64,000 nt of DNA from Sabellastarte sp. h YS-2021 (lineage: Eukaryota > Annelida > Polychaeta > Sabellida > Sabellidae), in contig OZ024933.1 of NCBI GenBank assembly GCA_964017235.1, positions 8,993,962 through 9,057,961 on the forward strand, in the 5' to 3' direction. This document shows, one piece after another, positions 1-10,095 of the stretch (the first letter of the stretch is position 1; every line of letters begins with the position of its first letter). Below the pieces are notes generated by a model. That model made no database searches, was not told the DNA's origin, and saw nothing but the letters and a program-made list of their open reading frames with translations. A program made the translations under genes and the position numbers.

Positions 1-2024
1 TCGAAGTAAAAGCATTCATAGTAAAATACACAACATTAGTGGTACATTATGTGAAAGAATTACAGAAACATTTCAATGTATACATCAAAAAACACTTTAC
101 TGTAATGATTACCTGATTTTAAAGGAAAACATACATTAAACAATGTCTTTATGTTAATGAAACTTGGATGAGTTAATTGACAGACACTTATGAGTCTAAG
201 TGACAGAAATTAGTAGAAGAATTGTCCTGAAGCTAATTCAGTAATATGTCATTATAACCATAGTCTGTGCATCAGTGGCGAAGGATCGGGAAGTGGTTAA
301 GTCTGTTGTGTCCACTGGTGGTGCTATTTTGTGTAAGGGTGAATCAGGAAAGGTAACCTGGGAGGCATTACGGCTGTGTAATGCAGGTGAAGTGTCCTTT
401 TTGTACTCATGTAAGATATATAGTTGTCATTATTGAGAAGATAATGATGTGTAACAAATCCCGATGTGGCAAATGGTTGACTCATAAATGAAACAGTCCA
501 AAGTCAACTGCAGTTGTAACTGATGTGAAATGGGATAGAAGTATTCCAATGTTAAAAGGCCTTGCTGACTTGCAGTGTGACTGACAGGTTGAATAGTGTA
601 TTGAAAGTGCACCAGTTGTGCCACGTTGTCGTTTGATTTGGCAGAAGTGTGTCAGTCTTGTTTATTATGATGTATGAAATTGGTGATTTTATCAATCTTT
701 TAATGTTTTAAGGCATTGTGAAGATTTGGCACAAGGGTGTGCCAGGTTGTAGTTTTTGCTGTTGAATGATGATGAATGAATTACTGTCATATTTCCGTAC
801 TGACATCTGTATCGACAACTTTGATGTATAGAATGTCAGGGAATGACTTGGTTTTGTGCATTGACCTTCAGTGTGAATGGGTTGCTGCGTTAAATACAGC
901 ATCTGACGCTATACGTCTAAAAAGGATGACGTGTGATGTTGTATGTCTGAGAAATGTGAGATGTTCATGTGAATGTACTGTACAGTTGACCCTGATGGAA
1001 ATGTATTATGAAAGTAATCTTTGAAGTGAGGTGTCACTTTGTAATGCTGGTGATTGAAGTTTGTAAGTATTGAACGATTTATTTTCTGTGAGTGTGCCAA
1101 TGTAAAGATTTGAAATCTGCATGCTGTATTCTGTCTTCCTTTTTAAGAGAGTCCTTTTGATTTGAACACATGTAATGGCTTTTCCCTTGGAAGATTTAAG
1201 CGAGATATAGAATCTTCATTTTAAAGTCACTTATTTCTGTGAGTCTTTTAATATCATCCCTTTGGTAAATATATGCTAAGTTCCATGTAAGAAGTATGGG
1301 TGGTAACTATGAATTTGGGAGTCGTTTGGTTGTTTGAGCTGTTGTTATTTTGATGTTGCCTGTCTATTTTTCTGCTTCACTGGTGATGAAGAAGTTTCTA
1401 TGGACAAAGCATGTAAGTTGGTTGTGTGGGCTTAAGTTTCCACTTATCTGGTGGTTAAACAGATTGTTAAGTGCACACCTATTTAATTTGACGTCGAGGT
1501 AAGTTTTGAGTTTAACAGGGCTATAGAAATTTAAATGTAATTCATCATCTGATTCTTTGTATGGAGACTTAACTACCAATATTGATTTGGGAAGATGGGT
1601 TTCTGTCAGAAAGAGCCTCAAATGCCATCTGTGTGTGGACTTCTGAAAGGAGCATTGACAGTTTGACATATAGGTTTCATTGAATTGAACTTGTATAGTT
1701 GAATGAAACTTTTGAAATTAGCATGCTGTACATCATATTTCTGAATATTGCTGCAGTTTGGGCACACGTTTAATTGTAACAAATATTTTTTTTTTTTTTG
1801 AAATCTACATATTTTCAAATTTGCTGCACATCATCTGTACAGTGTTTCTTTAAACATGAGCTCTACAACTTTAGAACTCTTTTCCCGTTCCCACACAAAC
1901 CTTTCTAACACATTTTGCAGGTGTGTGTGAATTTTCATAAAATGTATTAAGTAAGTTACATAAATAAATATAGTACATATATACAATGACATGGTTATTT
2001 CTTTCCTGGTCATTTATTAACCAT
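1..2024 (-). other. Possible degenerate env-like 3' region of gypsy-1
   Basis: No intact gene is visible. On the minus strand just after the integrase stop, a short frame (2013-1831) begins with a hydrophobic stretch (MSLYICTIFIYVTYLIHF) resembling a signal peptide. Further minus-strand fragments (1669-1364; 1100-708 in a single frame broken by one TAG) follow in the element's orientation. An env-like third ORF occurs in some gypsy elements, but I recognise no fusion-protein motif, so this is a guess from position and hydrophobicity. No 3' LTR was found here; it may lie left of the window. Confidence 0.3.
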
Positions 2025-3818
2025 TTAGACCAGTGTTTGTTTGGAAATTCTGTGTGCTGTAGTAATATAAGGCACTTTATCAATTATTGTGTGAACAGGA
2101 TCAGTCAGTGGTAGAACAGATAACTTGACCCAGTTTTCAGTTTTATTCTCTTGGTCCTGTCTCTCAAATAAGATGTGAAGTTCCTCATTCACATATTTCT
2201 TAGCTTTTGGTATATTGTGCTCGGGGTAGGGGTTGTCTGTTTGTTGGTTTGCAGTGCTTGATTGTGGTGTTATTTGTGGTTCCTGGGATGTATTGTCAAT
2301 CTGTGGTTGGTTTATACCTAGTGTGTCCCAGTCACTTTGTTCCACTGAATGTGGCTCCAAACATGGGGTATTATCTGGCTTGACGTAGCGGCACACAAAG
2401 GGTTTTATGAAGTCTTTGTGAAATATGGTTCTCAAAGGAGTGCCAGTGGGAGATGCAGCCAGCTTAACTGCACTAGAGCCAACAAAGGAGTCTATGTAGA
2501 AAGGGCCCCTGTATTTAGGCTGCAACTTCTGACTAATGTGAGAATCTCTAGAAAAAACTCGCACATAAACAGGTTGCTGTAAAGCAAATTTATGTGTTTT
2601 TTTGCCCTTGTTTTTTCTGGATTCCTCTTTGTACCTATATGTGTCATATAAGTCTCTGATAATCTCTAAGGCTAGCTCTCTGCCTTTGAAGATTTCCTTC
2701 ACTGTGTCAGATATGTAGACCTTGTGTGTTTTTTGTGATTCATTTTGCCATTCATATGTGAGTAAATCTGGTGCTTCTCTTCCATGCATTAGGAAATATG
2801 GTGAAAAGTGGGTGACGCTATTTGGTGTGATATTATAGGCAAACGCAATTTGGGGTAGATAAGTTTCCCAGTTTTGCTTCTCTAAAACAAGTATATTGAG
2901 GTGATTTTGAACAATTTTCACTGAGGTTTCTGCCATGCCGTGCGTGTGTGGCGCGTAGACAAGACTTGTCCTGATTTTGATTTGTAACAAGGAAGCGACC
3001 TCCTTTAATGTTGAACTGTATAAATTGTGAGCTTGGTCACAATAGAATGTTTTGAACAGTCCATATTTCAATATGATCTCAGTGTAAATTTTGCTGGCAA
3101 TATTCTCTGAATCTATGCTATGCAAGGGAATATGAACTAAATATTTTGAGAATAGTTCCTTGCAAACCAAGATATAGGAATATGGATTTCTTTGGTGGTA
3201 TCTGAATGAACCCTTGAGGTCAAAGGCAAAAGCGGAAAAAGGTTCAGGCAATGGCGACATATGTATTGGATGTCTCTGGTTTGCTCTTGAATTTTTCACA
3301 GCTTGGCATACTGTGCATTGCTCAACAAACCGTTGGACTAGTTTTCTCATATTTGTAAAGTAATATCTCTGGTGGATTGCATAAAATGTTCTGGTTGTCC
3401 CTGCATGACCTAGGTCATGTTGGTACTGAATAACTTGTTGTGCCTTATTGAGTGGTAGGCACAAACAGTCATTGTACTTCCTTGCATTTGAGCTGTAGTT
3501 TGTCAAACTAGCCCTGTACAAGACTTGATCCTGTAGGTGGCAGAATTCAGATTCAACCAGAATCTGTCTAGCATGTTTATCTTCTACCGGTAAATTGCCT
3601 GTTTCCAAGTAATGAATGACTTTTGAAAAATATGGGTCAGCTCTCTGTTGTTTGGCCATTTCTGATGGAGGGGTTTGACAGTCTTTTAGTGGTTCGGCAT
3701 GTATTTGGTGTACAATGGTTTTTGTTTGTGGTTGATTTATGTATAGAGGGTATTTGTCATTTGTGAACACTGATTTTTTGATATTTTCTCTGTGATGTTT
3801 TTTGAAGTAGGAGCACAA
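2025..3818 (-). CDS. Gypsy-1 integrase
   Basis: Open frame of 597 codons for the element's integrase, which inserts the cDNA into chromosomal DNA. The N-terminal HHCC finger is visible (HDLGH...CTVCQ). The catalytic triad is D in FDLKG, D in CDQAHN and E in HGMAET, with 35 residues between the second D and the E, the typical DX35E spacing. A GPY/F-like module (KYRGPFYI) lies toward the C-terminus and the last ~100 residues are low-complexity. The first residues are the +1 continuation of the RNase H frame, joined by a frameshift at the T6 run 3798-3803. No chromodomain is visible. This is the best preserved part of the element. Confidence 0.88.
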   Translation of the reverse strand: MCSYFKKHHRENIKKSVFTNDKYPLYINQPQTKTIVHQIHAEPLKDCQTPPSEMAKQQRADPYFSKVIHYLETGNLPVEDKHARQILVESEFCHLQDQVLYRASLTNYSSNARKYNDCLCLPLNKAQQVIQYQHDLGHAGTTRTFYAIHQRYYFTNMRKLVQRFVEQCTVCQAVKNSRANQRHPIHMSPLPEPFSAFAFDLKGSFRYHQRNPYSYILVCKELFSKYLVHIPLHSIDSENIASKIYTEIILKYGLFKTFYCDQAHNLYSSTLKEVASLLQIKIRTSLVYAPHTHGMAETSVKIVQNHLNILVLEKQNWETYLPQIAFAYNITPNSVTHFSPYFLMHGREAPDLLTYEWQNESQKTHKVYISDTVKEIFKGRELALEIIRDLYDTYRYKEESRKNKGKKTHKFALQQPVYVRVFSRDSHISQKLQPKYRGPFYIDSFVGSSAVKLAASPTGTPLRTIFHKDFIKPFVCRYVKPDNTPCLEPHSVEQSDWDTLGINQPQIDNTSQEPQITPQSSTANQQTDNPYPEHNIPKAKKYVNEELHILFERQDQENKTENWVKLSVLPLTDPVHTIIDKVPYITTAHRISKQTLV

Positions 3819-4576
3819 TAGTTGTCAAAATATTTTTCAATGAACTCTTCTGTGACATCAGAGAAAGGGATACTGTCCGTTTGATCTGAAATGGGGATTC
3901 TGCTGAGGCTATCAGCAGCTAAATTCAACTTTCCCTTTGTGAAAGCAATCTGAACATTGTATTGATTCAAGGTGTGAAGCCACCTTGAGACCTTACAATC
4001 TTTCAACTGCTGGGTAGCTAAGTGTTTAAGTGCAGCATGATCAGAGTGACAAATGACAGTATTTCCTTGAATGAAAAACTGAAAGTGATGTACTGCTGAC
4101 ACTAGTGCCAATGTCTCAATTTCAGTGATGGTGTAATTTTTTGGTGTTTGTTGAGTGACTTACCACCATAAGCTATGGGGTGAAGTTTGCCATCAAACTC
4201 TTGGGCTAATACAAAACCAAGCCCTAGTTTGCTTCCATCTGTGTAGATGTGAAATGGTTTTGATTCTTGGGGCAACTTGAGAATAGGAGCATTGCATAAA
4301 AGATCTTTGAGCTTTTGAAATGCCTCTTCACAATTTGCCGTCCATTGGAATTTGACATCTTTTTTCAAGAGATTGTATAGGGGAGCTGCAGTTTTGCAGT
4401 ATGAATGTTGGAATTTCCTGAAAAAGGATGAGAGTCCTAAAAAACTTTTTAACTGTTTTGGAGTCTTTGGGGTGGGGAATTTCTTGAGTGTTTCTACTTT
4501 GTCTCTTGATGGTAATAAGCCGTCTTTGTTGAGGCGGTGTCATAAGAATTGTATTTCTGGAACACAGAATGAGCAC
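3737..4576 (-). pseudogene. Gypsy-1 RT connection and RNase H, frameshifted
   Basis: The segment carries the RT thumb/connection and RNase H of a Ty3/gypsy pol. FHIYTDGSKLGLGFVLAQ holds the first RNase H aspartate, and the later HSDHAALKHL and AADSLSRIP blocks are the usual gypsy RNase H core and end. It is split over several frames: one break is at the T6 run 4137-4142, before the LALVSAVHHF helix, and another is near 4330-4370. A TGA replaces an expected glycine codon near 4541, in the conserved block after the CSFC motif. It is not functional as read. Confidence 0.8.
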
Positions 4577-4586
4577 TTGTGGGGGT

Positions 4587-5215
4587 TCAATTTGAGATTG
4601 GCATTTGTAATCTGGTGAATGTTTTTTCCAGGATTTCTAGATGTTTTTCAAATGTTACAATGCTTACTGCTGCATCATCTAAGTAAAATTGAACCTCTGT
4701 GTTAATCCTGTCATGAAAGACTTGGTTTATGAGGTGAATGAGACTTGCACCTGAAGATTTGACACCCATGGACATGCGTGTGAAGTCATAAATGCCTGTT
4801 GGGCCCTGGAATGCTGTGTATTTTTAGCCAAGGGGATTTGTCAGTATGCCTTTGTGAGGTCTAAACTTGTGTGGTAACTTGAGTTAGGGGCAATGGATCC
4901 TAGGATATCATTTAATGGTCTTGGAGCTAGTGGTATATCTGGTATATGCTTGTTTAAAGTTCTACTGTCAAGACATATTCCGTGTGTTCCATTTGGTTTC
5001 TTGACTAAAACCACACTGGACAAATAGAGTGAATCACTAGGGGCTATTATATCTTGAGCTAATAGGTCTCTGATGCACACATTCATGATCTCTAGTCTTG
5101 TGTTGTTCAACCTCAATGGTCTGCAACGCCATACCGGTGGTTGGTTTTGTCCAAGTCTTAATCTTTGCTCTGTCACATGTGTTACACCTAAAGGTTCATT
5201 TTTATGTAAAAACAC
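4587..5215 (-). pseudogene. Gypsy-1 reverse transcriptase (YLDD), broken
   Basis: Two frames make up the RT palm and fingers. Frame 5215-4841 has the fingers block (VVLVKKPNGTHGICLDSRTL) and motif A (SLDLTKAY), then TGA where tryptophan is common in this family. The next frame to 4587 holds MSMGVKSSGASL and the catalytic VQFYLDD. A one-base shift sits at the T5 run 4821-4825 between them, with a TAA nearby. The catalytic aspartates survive but the product could not be made without correction. Confidence 0.82.
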
Positions 5216-5219
5216 AAAA

Positions 5220-6593
5220 TCATACTTGAGTAAAAGGGCTTTTAACTGTTTTTTTCTGATCTTCAGTCAAGTGTGTAGAAGTAGACAGGTCATGTTCAAT
5301 TGGTGGGTAATCTGATTTGTCCTGCTTTGGGGCGCAGTGAGGTGGGGCCCTTTTTAGAAATTGTTTTTGTTGTTTTGACATAACCTGTACATTGGTTGCA
5401 GTGTTTTGATCTGTCAGGTCATTGTCTGTTTGGGTTTGCTTTGAACTCTGTTCCTGTGACTGTTTTTGTACTAACTCAACTGACTGAAAATAGCCTACAC
5501 AGGAGTTTTTGGAAACAACTACCTGTTTGTCTGACAAATTGGTGACTGGAATTGAGAAACAAGTGTCAGATGTTTGGGTGACTGGAAACATGGTTTCATG
5601 TCCAAGTTCAAGTGTTTGTTTTCCAGTTTTGATGAGAGGACATGCCATAATGAAACCTGTCTGAATTTTGTGAGAATATGGTTTGCATTTTAGATAAACT
5701 CTTTTCATTGGTGGAATAACAACTGTGTTTGGTGTGTACAGGCCATTGTTCAATGTCATTACCATTTCTGAATCTGTGAAATCAATGTGTGCATATGTTT
5801 CCTTGAGAAAGGGAACACCTAAAATAATTTCAGGTTTTATGGCCAAAGTCACATGTAATTGTGTCATAAATGTGTATGTCCCTATTCTAACCTTTGGGAA
5901 TATGGAATATTCAAAGGAAATGGGATTTGTCAGTGAGGCAGTATTAGCTTGAAATACTTTTGGATTGTACTTCTTCAACTTGTTTAGATAGGGGTTTTGT
6001 TTCACTACATTTTCACTAATGACAGAGATGTGTGCACCTGTGTGAATTAGGGCAGAGTAGTTCAGTCCACCTATCTGTATGTCAATGGTCCCTTCTTCAA
6101 TTCGGTCGATTAATGGAGTTTTGTCAGTAAACTGTCTTTTCAATTGAGTGTTACACCTTTTGAAAACTCTGGGGTGAGGTTTTGTTCTGTCACAGATGTT
6201 ACCCTTACTGTCAGTACTGGTGGGGTTTTCAGACAAATCAGTGTTTTGTGTATAACAGTTTTGTTGATTCTCAATTTGCATTTCACTCACTTCACTGTTT
6301 TGTCTATACCCTGTAAAGGGTATGGCCTGGTTTATTGAGGGCCTGTTACTGGAGTCACACTTTGAATTATGACACTTATCAACAATATTTACAACAAATT
6401 TACCTTGAACCACTCTAGAAAACATTTTAGCTAATTCACTTTCAGAAAAAGGCTTGTACTTTTTGTGAGATTTTTCAACAGAAACATCTTTGCACGTTTC
6501 ATTGTCCTGAGAGCCATACTTTGAATGGACTTGTTTTTGTTCAAATAATGTGTTTGTATCATGATCACATTTTTTAAACTGTAACCTGGTCAT
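5220..6593 (-). CDS. Gypsy-1 protease-containing pol N-terminus
   Basis: Open frame of 457 codons. The middle carries a retropepsin-like domain: NYSALIHTGAHISVIS matches the A-[LI]-[LIV]-D-[ST]-G-A active-site pattern and ILGVPFLKE the later conserved block. The catalytic aspartate position reads histidine (CAC), so the protease is probably inactive. The N-terminal ~170 residues are polar and unrecognised; the C-terminal ~100 residues are Q/S/T-rich and lead toward RT. A one-base frameshift at the T7 run 5249-5255 separates this frame from RT. The assigned ATG at 6593 lies just after in-frame stops; in an intact element this region would join Gag. Confidence 0.78.
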   Translation of the reverse strand: MTRLQFKKCDHDTNTLFEQKQVHSKYGSQDNETCKDVSVEKSHKKYKPFSESELAKMFSRVVQGKFVVNIVDKCHNSKCDSSNRPSINQAIPFTGYRQNSEVSEMQIENQQNCYTQNTDLSENPTSTDSKGNICDRTKPHPRVFKRCNTQLKRQFTDKTPLIDRIEEGTIDIQIGGLNYSALIHTGAHISVISENVVKQNPYLNKLKKYNPKVFQANTASLTNPISFEYSIFPKVRIGTYTFMTQLHVTLAIKPEIILGVPFLKETYAHIDFTDSEMVMTLNNGLYTPNTVVIPPMKRVYLKCKPYSHKIQTGFIMACPLIKTGKQTLELGHETMFPVTQTSDTCFSIPVTNLSDKQVVVSKNSCVGYFQSVELVQKQSQEQSSKQTQTDNDLTDQNTATNVQVMSKQQKQFLKRAPPHCAPKQDKSDYPPIEHDLSTSTHLTEDQKKTVKSPFTQV

Positions 6594-6654
6594 ATAATTT
6601 GAGGAATTGTGTCTCCCAGGCCAGTTTCCTCTTACTGTCCTGGGTTTTTATAGT

Positions 6655-8033
6655 TTAAATTTTGAGTAGTAGTGGAATTTCGAGGGGGATTGAAAAGGGT
6701 TTGTTTTGTTTTTGTCTGAAGAGAATTATTGACTGTGTCTGTACTGAGAGCACAGTTCCTCTGAATATGACCAGTTTTACAACATTTAAAACAAACAATA
6801 TCAGAACGGACTGACCTGTTGTTCCTGTATTGTCCCTGGAATGTTTGCTGTTGCTGTCTGTTGTGCCTATCTTCACTGGTTGTGTTGCTTGATTTTCTGT
6901 TTTTTTACTCGACAGTTCTTTAGTAAGTGTCCTTGTTTCCCACAAAAACTGCACCAAAGTCTCTTGTGTCCCTGTGATGCTTTTGGTCTGTCTCCTTGTC
7001 CTTCTGTCATGTGTTGTAGTGAAGATGGCTGAGAAAACTTCATCGCACTTTCATACAAGGTGGCTTTGTTGATAGCTTCCTCTAATGTAGTGGGTCCCTG
7101 TGTTAAGGTGTGAGTTGTACACGGTGGTGAGAGTCCCTTGATGAACTGATGTAAAATGTCTCTCTCTGATTTACCGGCGCGTCCTCCTAATTCTGTGGTT
7201 CTGTTGGCAAATTGTTTGACGGTTTCATAAGGTGCTTGGATACTGTTTGAGAATAGTGACTCTGCTGCCCAGTCTATACCACTTGGTCTGTATTTTCTCA
7301 GAAATTCAGCAAAAATGTGGTCTGGATCTTGTAGTATTATGTGTGACAATCTTTCAAACCATGTCCTGGCTGCACCTTTTAAACAAAGTTGGAAGGCTGT
7401 CGACCACAATTCTCTTGGCCAGGATGAGATGGTGGCTGCCAGTCTGAAATCCTTCACAAATCTGCTGGGATTTTCTTGTGGATCTCCAGAGAATTGAGAC
7501 AGTTTAAAGGGGAGACTGTCTAAGGGTATTCTCGACTGGGGAGGGGAATTTGTGTGAAATGAGAGGGGAGGTTGGGGAAGGGGTATGGGGAAGGGTGTTG
7601 GTTGGGGAGGCACAGTTGGTTGGGGAGGAATACTTGGGTGGGGAAGATTTTGTTGGGGAGGGGTAATTGGATGGTGAATATTTTGTTGAGGAGGTTGTGG
7701 GGGACCTGGCTGAGGAAGATTTCCTGGGGCATTCTGCTGGGGTGGGTGTTGATGAAGTTGCTGCTGTTGTTCTGGTTGTTGCTGTGGTGGTTCATGCTGT
7801 TCAGCCTGCAGCTGTTGTGGTTGCTCCTGGTTGAGCTGTTGTTGTTCTGTATCTGGTTGCAGCTGTTGTTGCTGTTGTTGTTGCTGCTGGTCAGTTTGCA
7901 GCTCTTCAACTAACTGCTGCCATCCTTCTCCTGGTGAATGTTGAGTTTGCTGAGTCTGATCCATACTTCTCAATTTTGGGAGGATGGGATTATTTGACTG
8001 GAGTAGTTCTTGCAATTCTCTTTTTGACATCAA
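6655..8033 (-). pseudogene. Gypsy-1 Gag with two zinc knuckles in different frames
   Basis: The 386-codon frame 8033-6873 starts with a Q-rich then P-rich segment (roughly residues 45-155), continues into a capsid-like region (about 170-330), and ends with a CCHC knuckle, CSFCGKQGHLLKNC. A second CCHC knuckle (CFKCCKTGHIQRNC) is encoded directly downstream in the +1 frame. The switch maps to the T7 run 6900-6906, that is A7 on the coding strand. The protein would coat the element RNA. The poly-Q tract is encoded by CAG/CAA repeats at about 7735-7900 and may be length-variable. Confidence 0.82.
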
Positions 8034-8215
8034 GTCCGGATCTCCACCATGTCCTCCTTCTTTGGCCTTGGTAAGGGTGAGTTAGCCAGGACCGACCAAG
8101 GGGAGTCACCAAATAATCTTGTTTCAAACAAGTTAATAGAGTTGATGTCTTTATTTAAGAACTACCCCCAGTTCCCAATCCCACCATCAGACTGCTAGTT
8201 CTGAGCTTACATGAG
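8034..8215 (-). promoter_or_regulatory. Gypsy-1 leader and probable LTR end
   Basis: Upstream of Gag on the minus strand an AATAAA hexamer (about 8149-8154) is followed ~45 bases later by TGGTGACTCCCC, placed as a primer-binding site would be. The matching tRNA was not identified and no second LTR copy is in the window, so LTR limits are undefined. Confidence 0.35.
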
Positions 8216-8479
8216 CCTTAAATAAACCCTAGGCTCCGCCCAGCCCTAGCTGTCTGAGGTTGTCGTGCAGATCTCCCAATGAAATGAAGCCACACTGAGT
8301 TAGCCAAAGAACAGCTTTAGCCAAAGGGAATTTGCCTCGTCAAAAGAACAACTCAGCAGGCATTGGTATTGATTTGGTTCAATATCTGTTAAAGCCGAAT
8401 AACCCCTTTTAGAAGCACGACTAAGTAAAGGAAAGTCAATGTAACAATACAACTGGGTTCAGGACATTATCGAAACCAA

Positions 8480-8765
8480 AGAAATGCTCAGGGCTGCGCA
8501 GCTTCATAGTAGGGGTTCCCACAGAGTGGAACAAACTTCCTCAAGCCAGTAGAACCATAGAAAGCATTTCTGATTTCAGAAAACAGTTGAAAAGATACCT
8601 ATTCACATTAGCTTATCCTCCACCATAGCATATCTCCCCTGTCGGATACTAATGTGAAAACATACCTGTTTCTGGAACTTAACTGTCTCTTTTTGCACTT
8701 CAGTACCTTAGAAGATATCTACATCAATTTTGGCGCTATATAAGTGTTTCTTCATTACTTATTTA
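8480..8765 (+). mobile_element. 5'-truncated CR1/L2-like LINE tail
   Basis: The frame ending at TAG 8626-8628 reads GLRSFIVGVPTEWNKLP, then DFRKQLKRYLF. These are the conserved C-terminal residues of CR1/L2/Jockey-type ORF2 proteins and match the end of the full LINE at 53.7-56.6 kb. About 100 bases later the 3' UTR has GCGCTATATAA (8733-8743), also present at the 3' end of the full-length LINE. Only the last ~40 codons and the tail remain, as expected from incomplete reverse transcription. Confidence 0.75.
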
Positions 8766-9678
8766 CTATCTATATTGCCTAAGAATGATTCTGCAGCCAT
8801 GTTGTCTGATTCTTATCAACTCCCTAAGTCTTTGATGTACCAATCTGAAAGAACTTGGTGAAGGGCCTAGAATCCACTCAATGCAAGTCAAACTATGATA
8901 GTAAACTAAACTCAGACAAAAGCAATAAGCTGAATGGTATTTCTAAAGAGAGTCTACTATAGCATGGGTGTGTTTAGTCATTTGTAGACCAGTCTTCTTC
9001 CTTTTTCTCAGATAAAATATGGGAAATGCAAGATATTTTGTCCTTTTTGACACTACAGATGATGTTCATCCCCCTTTTAATAGTCCATACATTAATGCCT
9101 TTACTCAAATTTTAGAAAATGCTGTCAATAAAGTAATTGAAAACCTTTCAACTAATTCCTTTTTTGTTGGACCTTATATTCACTTCAGTAATGGGAAGAT
9201 AAAGTACTATAAAATATAATCAAATTACAATTATCAAACATACATTACGGGTGCTACAAAGTGTGATATTGGTGCTAATTTGTAACAATAATTCTGAGTG
9301 TTCCCTAACTTTGAATCTGATTGTTTTTCACTTACAAACTGAAATTATTTTATAACAATATTGTCATTACTTTTGTTGACACAATATTTTATGAATTATA
9401 CGAATGATAGTAATTGGTTTTGTCTCTTTTTCACACTTTTTGAAGCAAAGACTATTCGTATTTAAATGGTATGTGGCATAATTGAAAACAACAAACACTA
9501 CTTAAGATAATAGTTAAGCCATAAGGAGCCAAAGAGACAATGTGATTAAAACTTTAGAAAATTCAATTGAAAGAATGCTCACTGGAGGCATTTAACCCTG
9601 TAAATTTATGACTAACGTCTTTCAGTGGGTATACTGACACAGCTTTTTGTGACATATGATTCCTTTATTAATTTACAG
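8766..9678 (+). other. Non-coding stretch upstream of first visible receptor exon
   Basis: A 66-codon open frame occurs at 9019-9219, but I recognise no domain and it has no supporting context. The first exon of the receptor, carrying the start codon, should lie here or further upstream; I could not place it. The region ends in the acceptor TTTACAG at 9678. Confidence 0.3.
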
Positions 9679-10095
9679 TTGTAGCCGTCTATATTTGGCT
9701 GTGGTTACTACTGACAACATCAGATGCTGTGCCTGAAGGTGATGATGTAAATAAAATAATTTACCTAGAAAATGATGTCAATGAAATAATTTACGTAGAA
9801 AATGGGACAGAGTCTGTGGATGTACCATGTGGTAAAGTACCTGAGAAGGCAACTGCAATAGAGTGGTTTATAAAAAAATCTAATCAATGGAGTAGGATAA
9901 TGAAAGTCTACCACACAGAATCTCGAGAATCTCAAAACCCCTATATTGGCCACAATGGAGACAAATATGAGATCAGTGAATCTTTAAACACTTACCTCCT
10001 GGTAAAAGATATAAATTTCTCAGATAACAGTCTTTTCAAATGTAGTGCAACGGGGAGATCTCTGTACAGCCACATTACTTTGCTGAATGTTGTGG
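9679..10095 (+). CDS. Receptor exon: signal-like segment and Ig domain 1
   Basis: Preceded by TTTACAG and followed by G|GTAAGT. It is 417 nt, phase 1 at both ends. The first residues (VAVYIWLWLLLTTSDA) are a strongly hydrophobic run ending in small residues, fitting a signal peptide; its Met must come from an upstream exon. The Ig fold shows Cys in VDVPCG, Trp in AIEWF and Cys in DNSLFKC. Between the signal and the domain is a short duplicated motif, NKIIYLENDVNEIIYVEN. Confidence 0.85.

Larger units (their letters stand above)
2025..8110 (-). mobile_element. Gypsy-1: decayed Ty3/gypsy LTR retrotransposon (internal region)
   Basis: Read on the minus strand, the order is gag with zinc knuckle, protease, reverse transcriptase with YLDD, RNase H, then integrase with an HHCC finger, DX35E core and GPY/F-like tail. 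This is the canonical Ty3/gypsy order. The frame is broken repeatedly, mostly at A5-A7 runs of the coding strand, with added stop codons, so this copy cannot make a full polyprotein. A partner 3' LTR was not found. Confidence 0.9.

Noticed and set aside
6900-6906. Programmed -1 frameshift at the A7 run of gypsy-1 gag
   Set aside because: The second zinc knuckle lies in the +1 frame, not -1, and similar breaks occur at many other A runs.
7572-7913. Plus-strand open frame opposite gypsy-1 Gag
   Set aside because: It is the antisense of the Q/P-rich coding repeat and has only low-complexity L/W/G content.
9019-9219. 66-codon open frame before the first Ig exon
   Set aside because: No domain, no convincing splice donor in phase 1, and unclear start context; likely random in AT-rich DNA.
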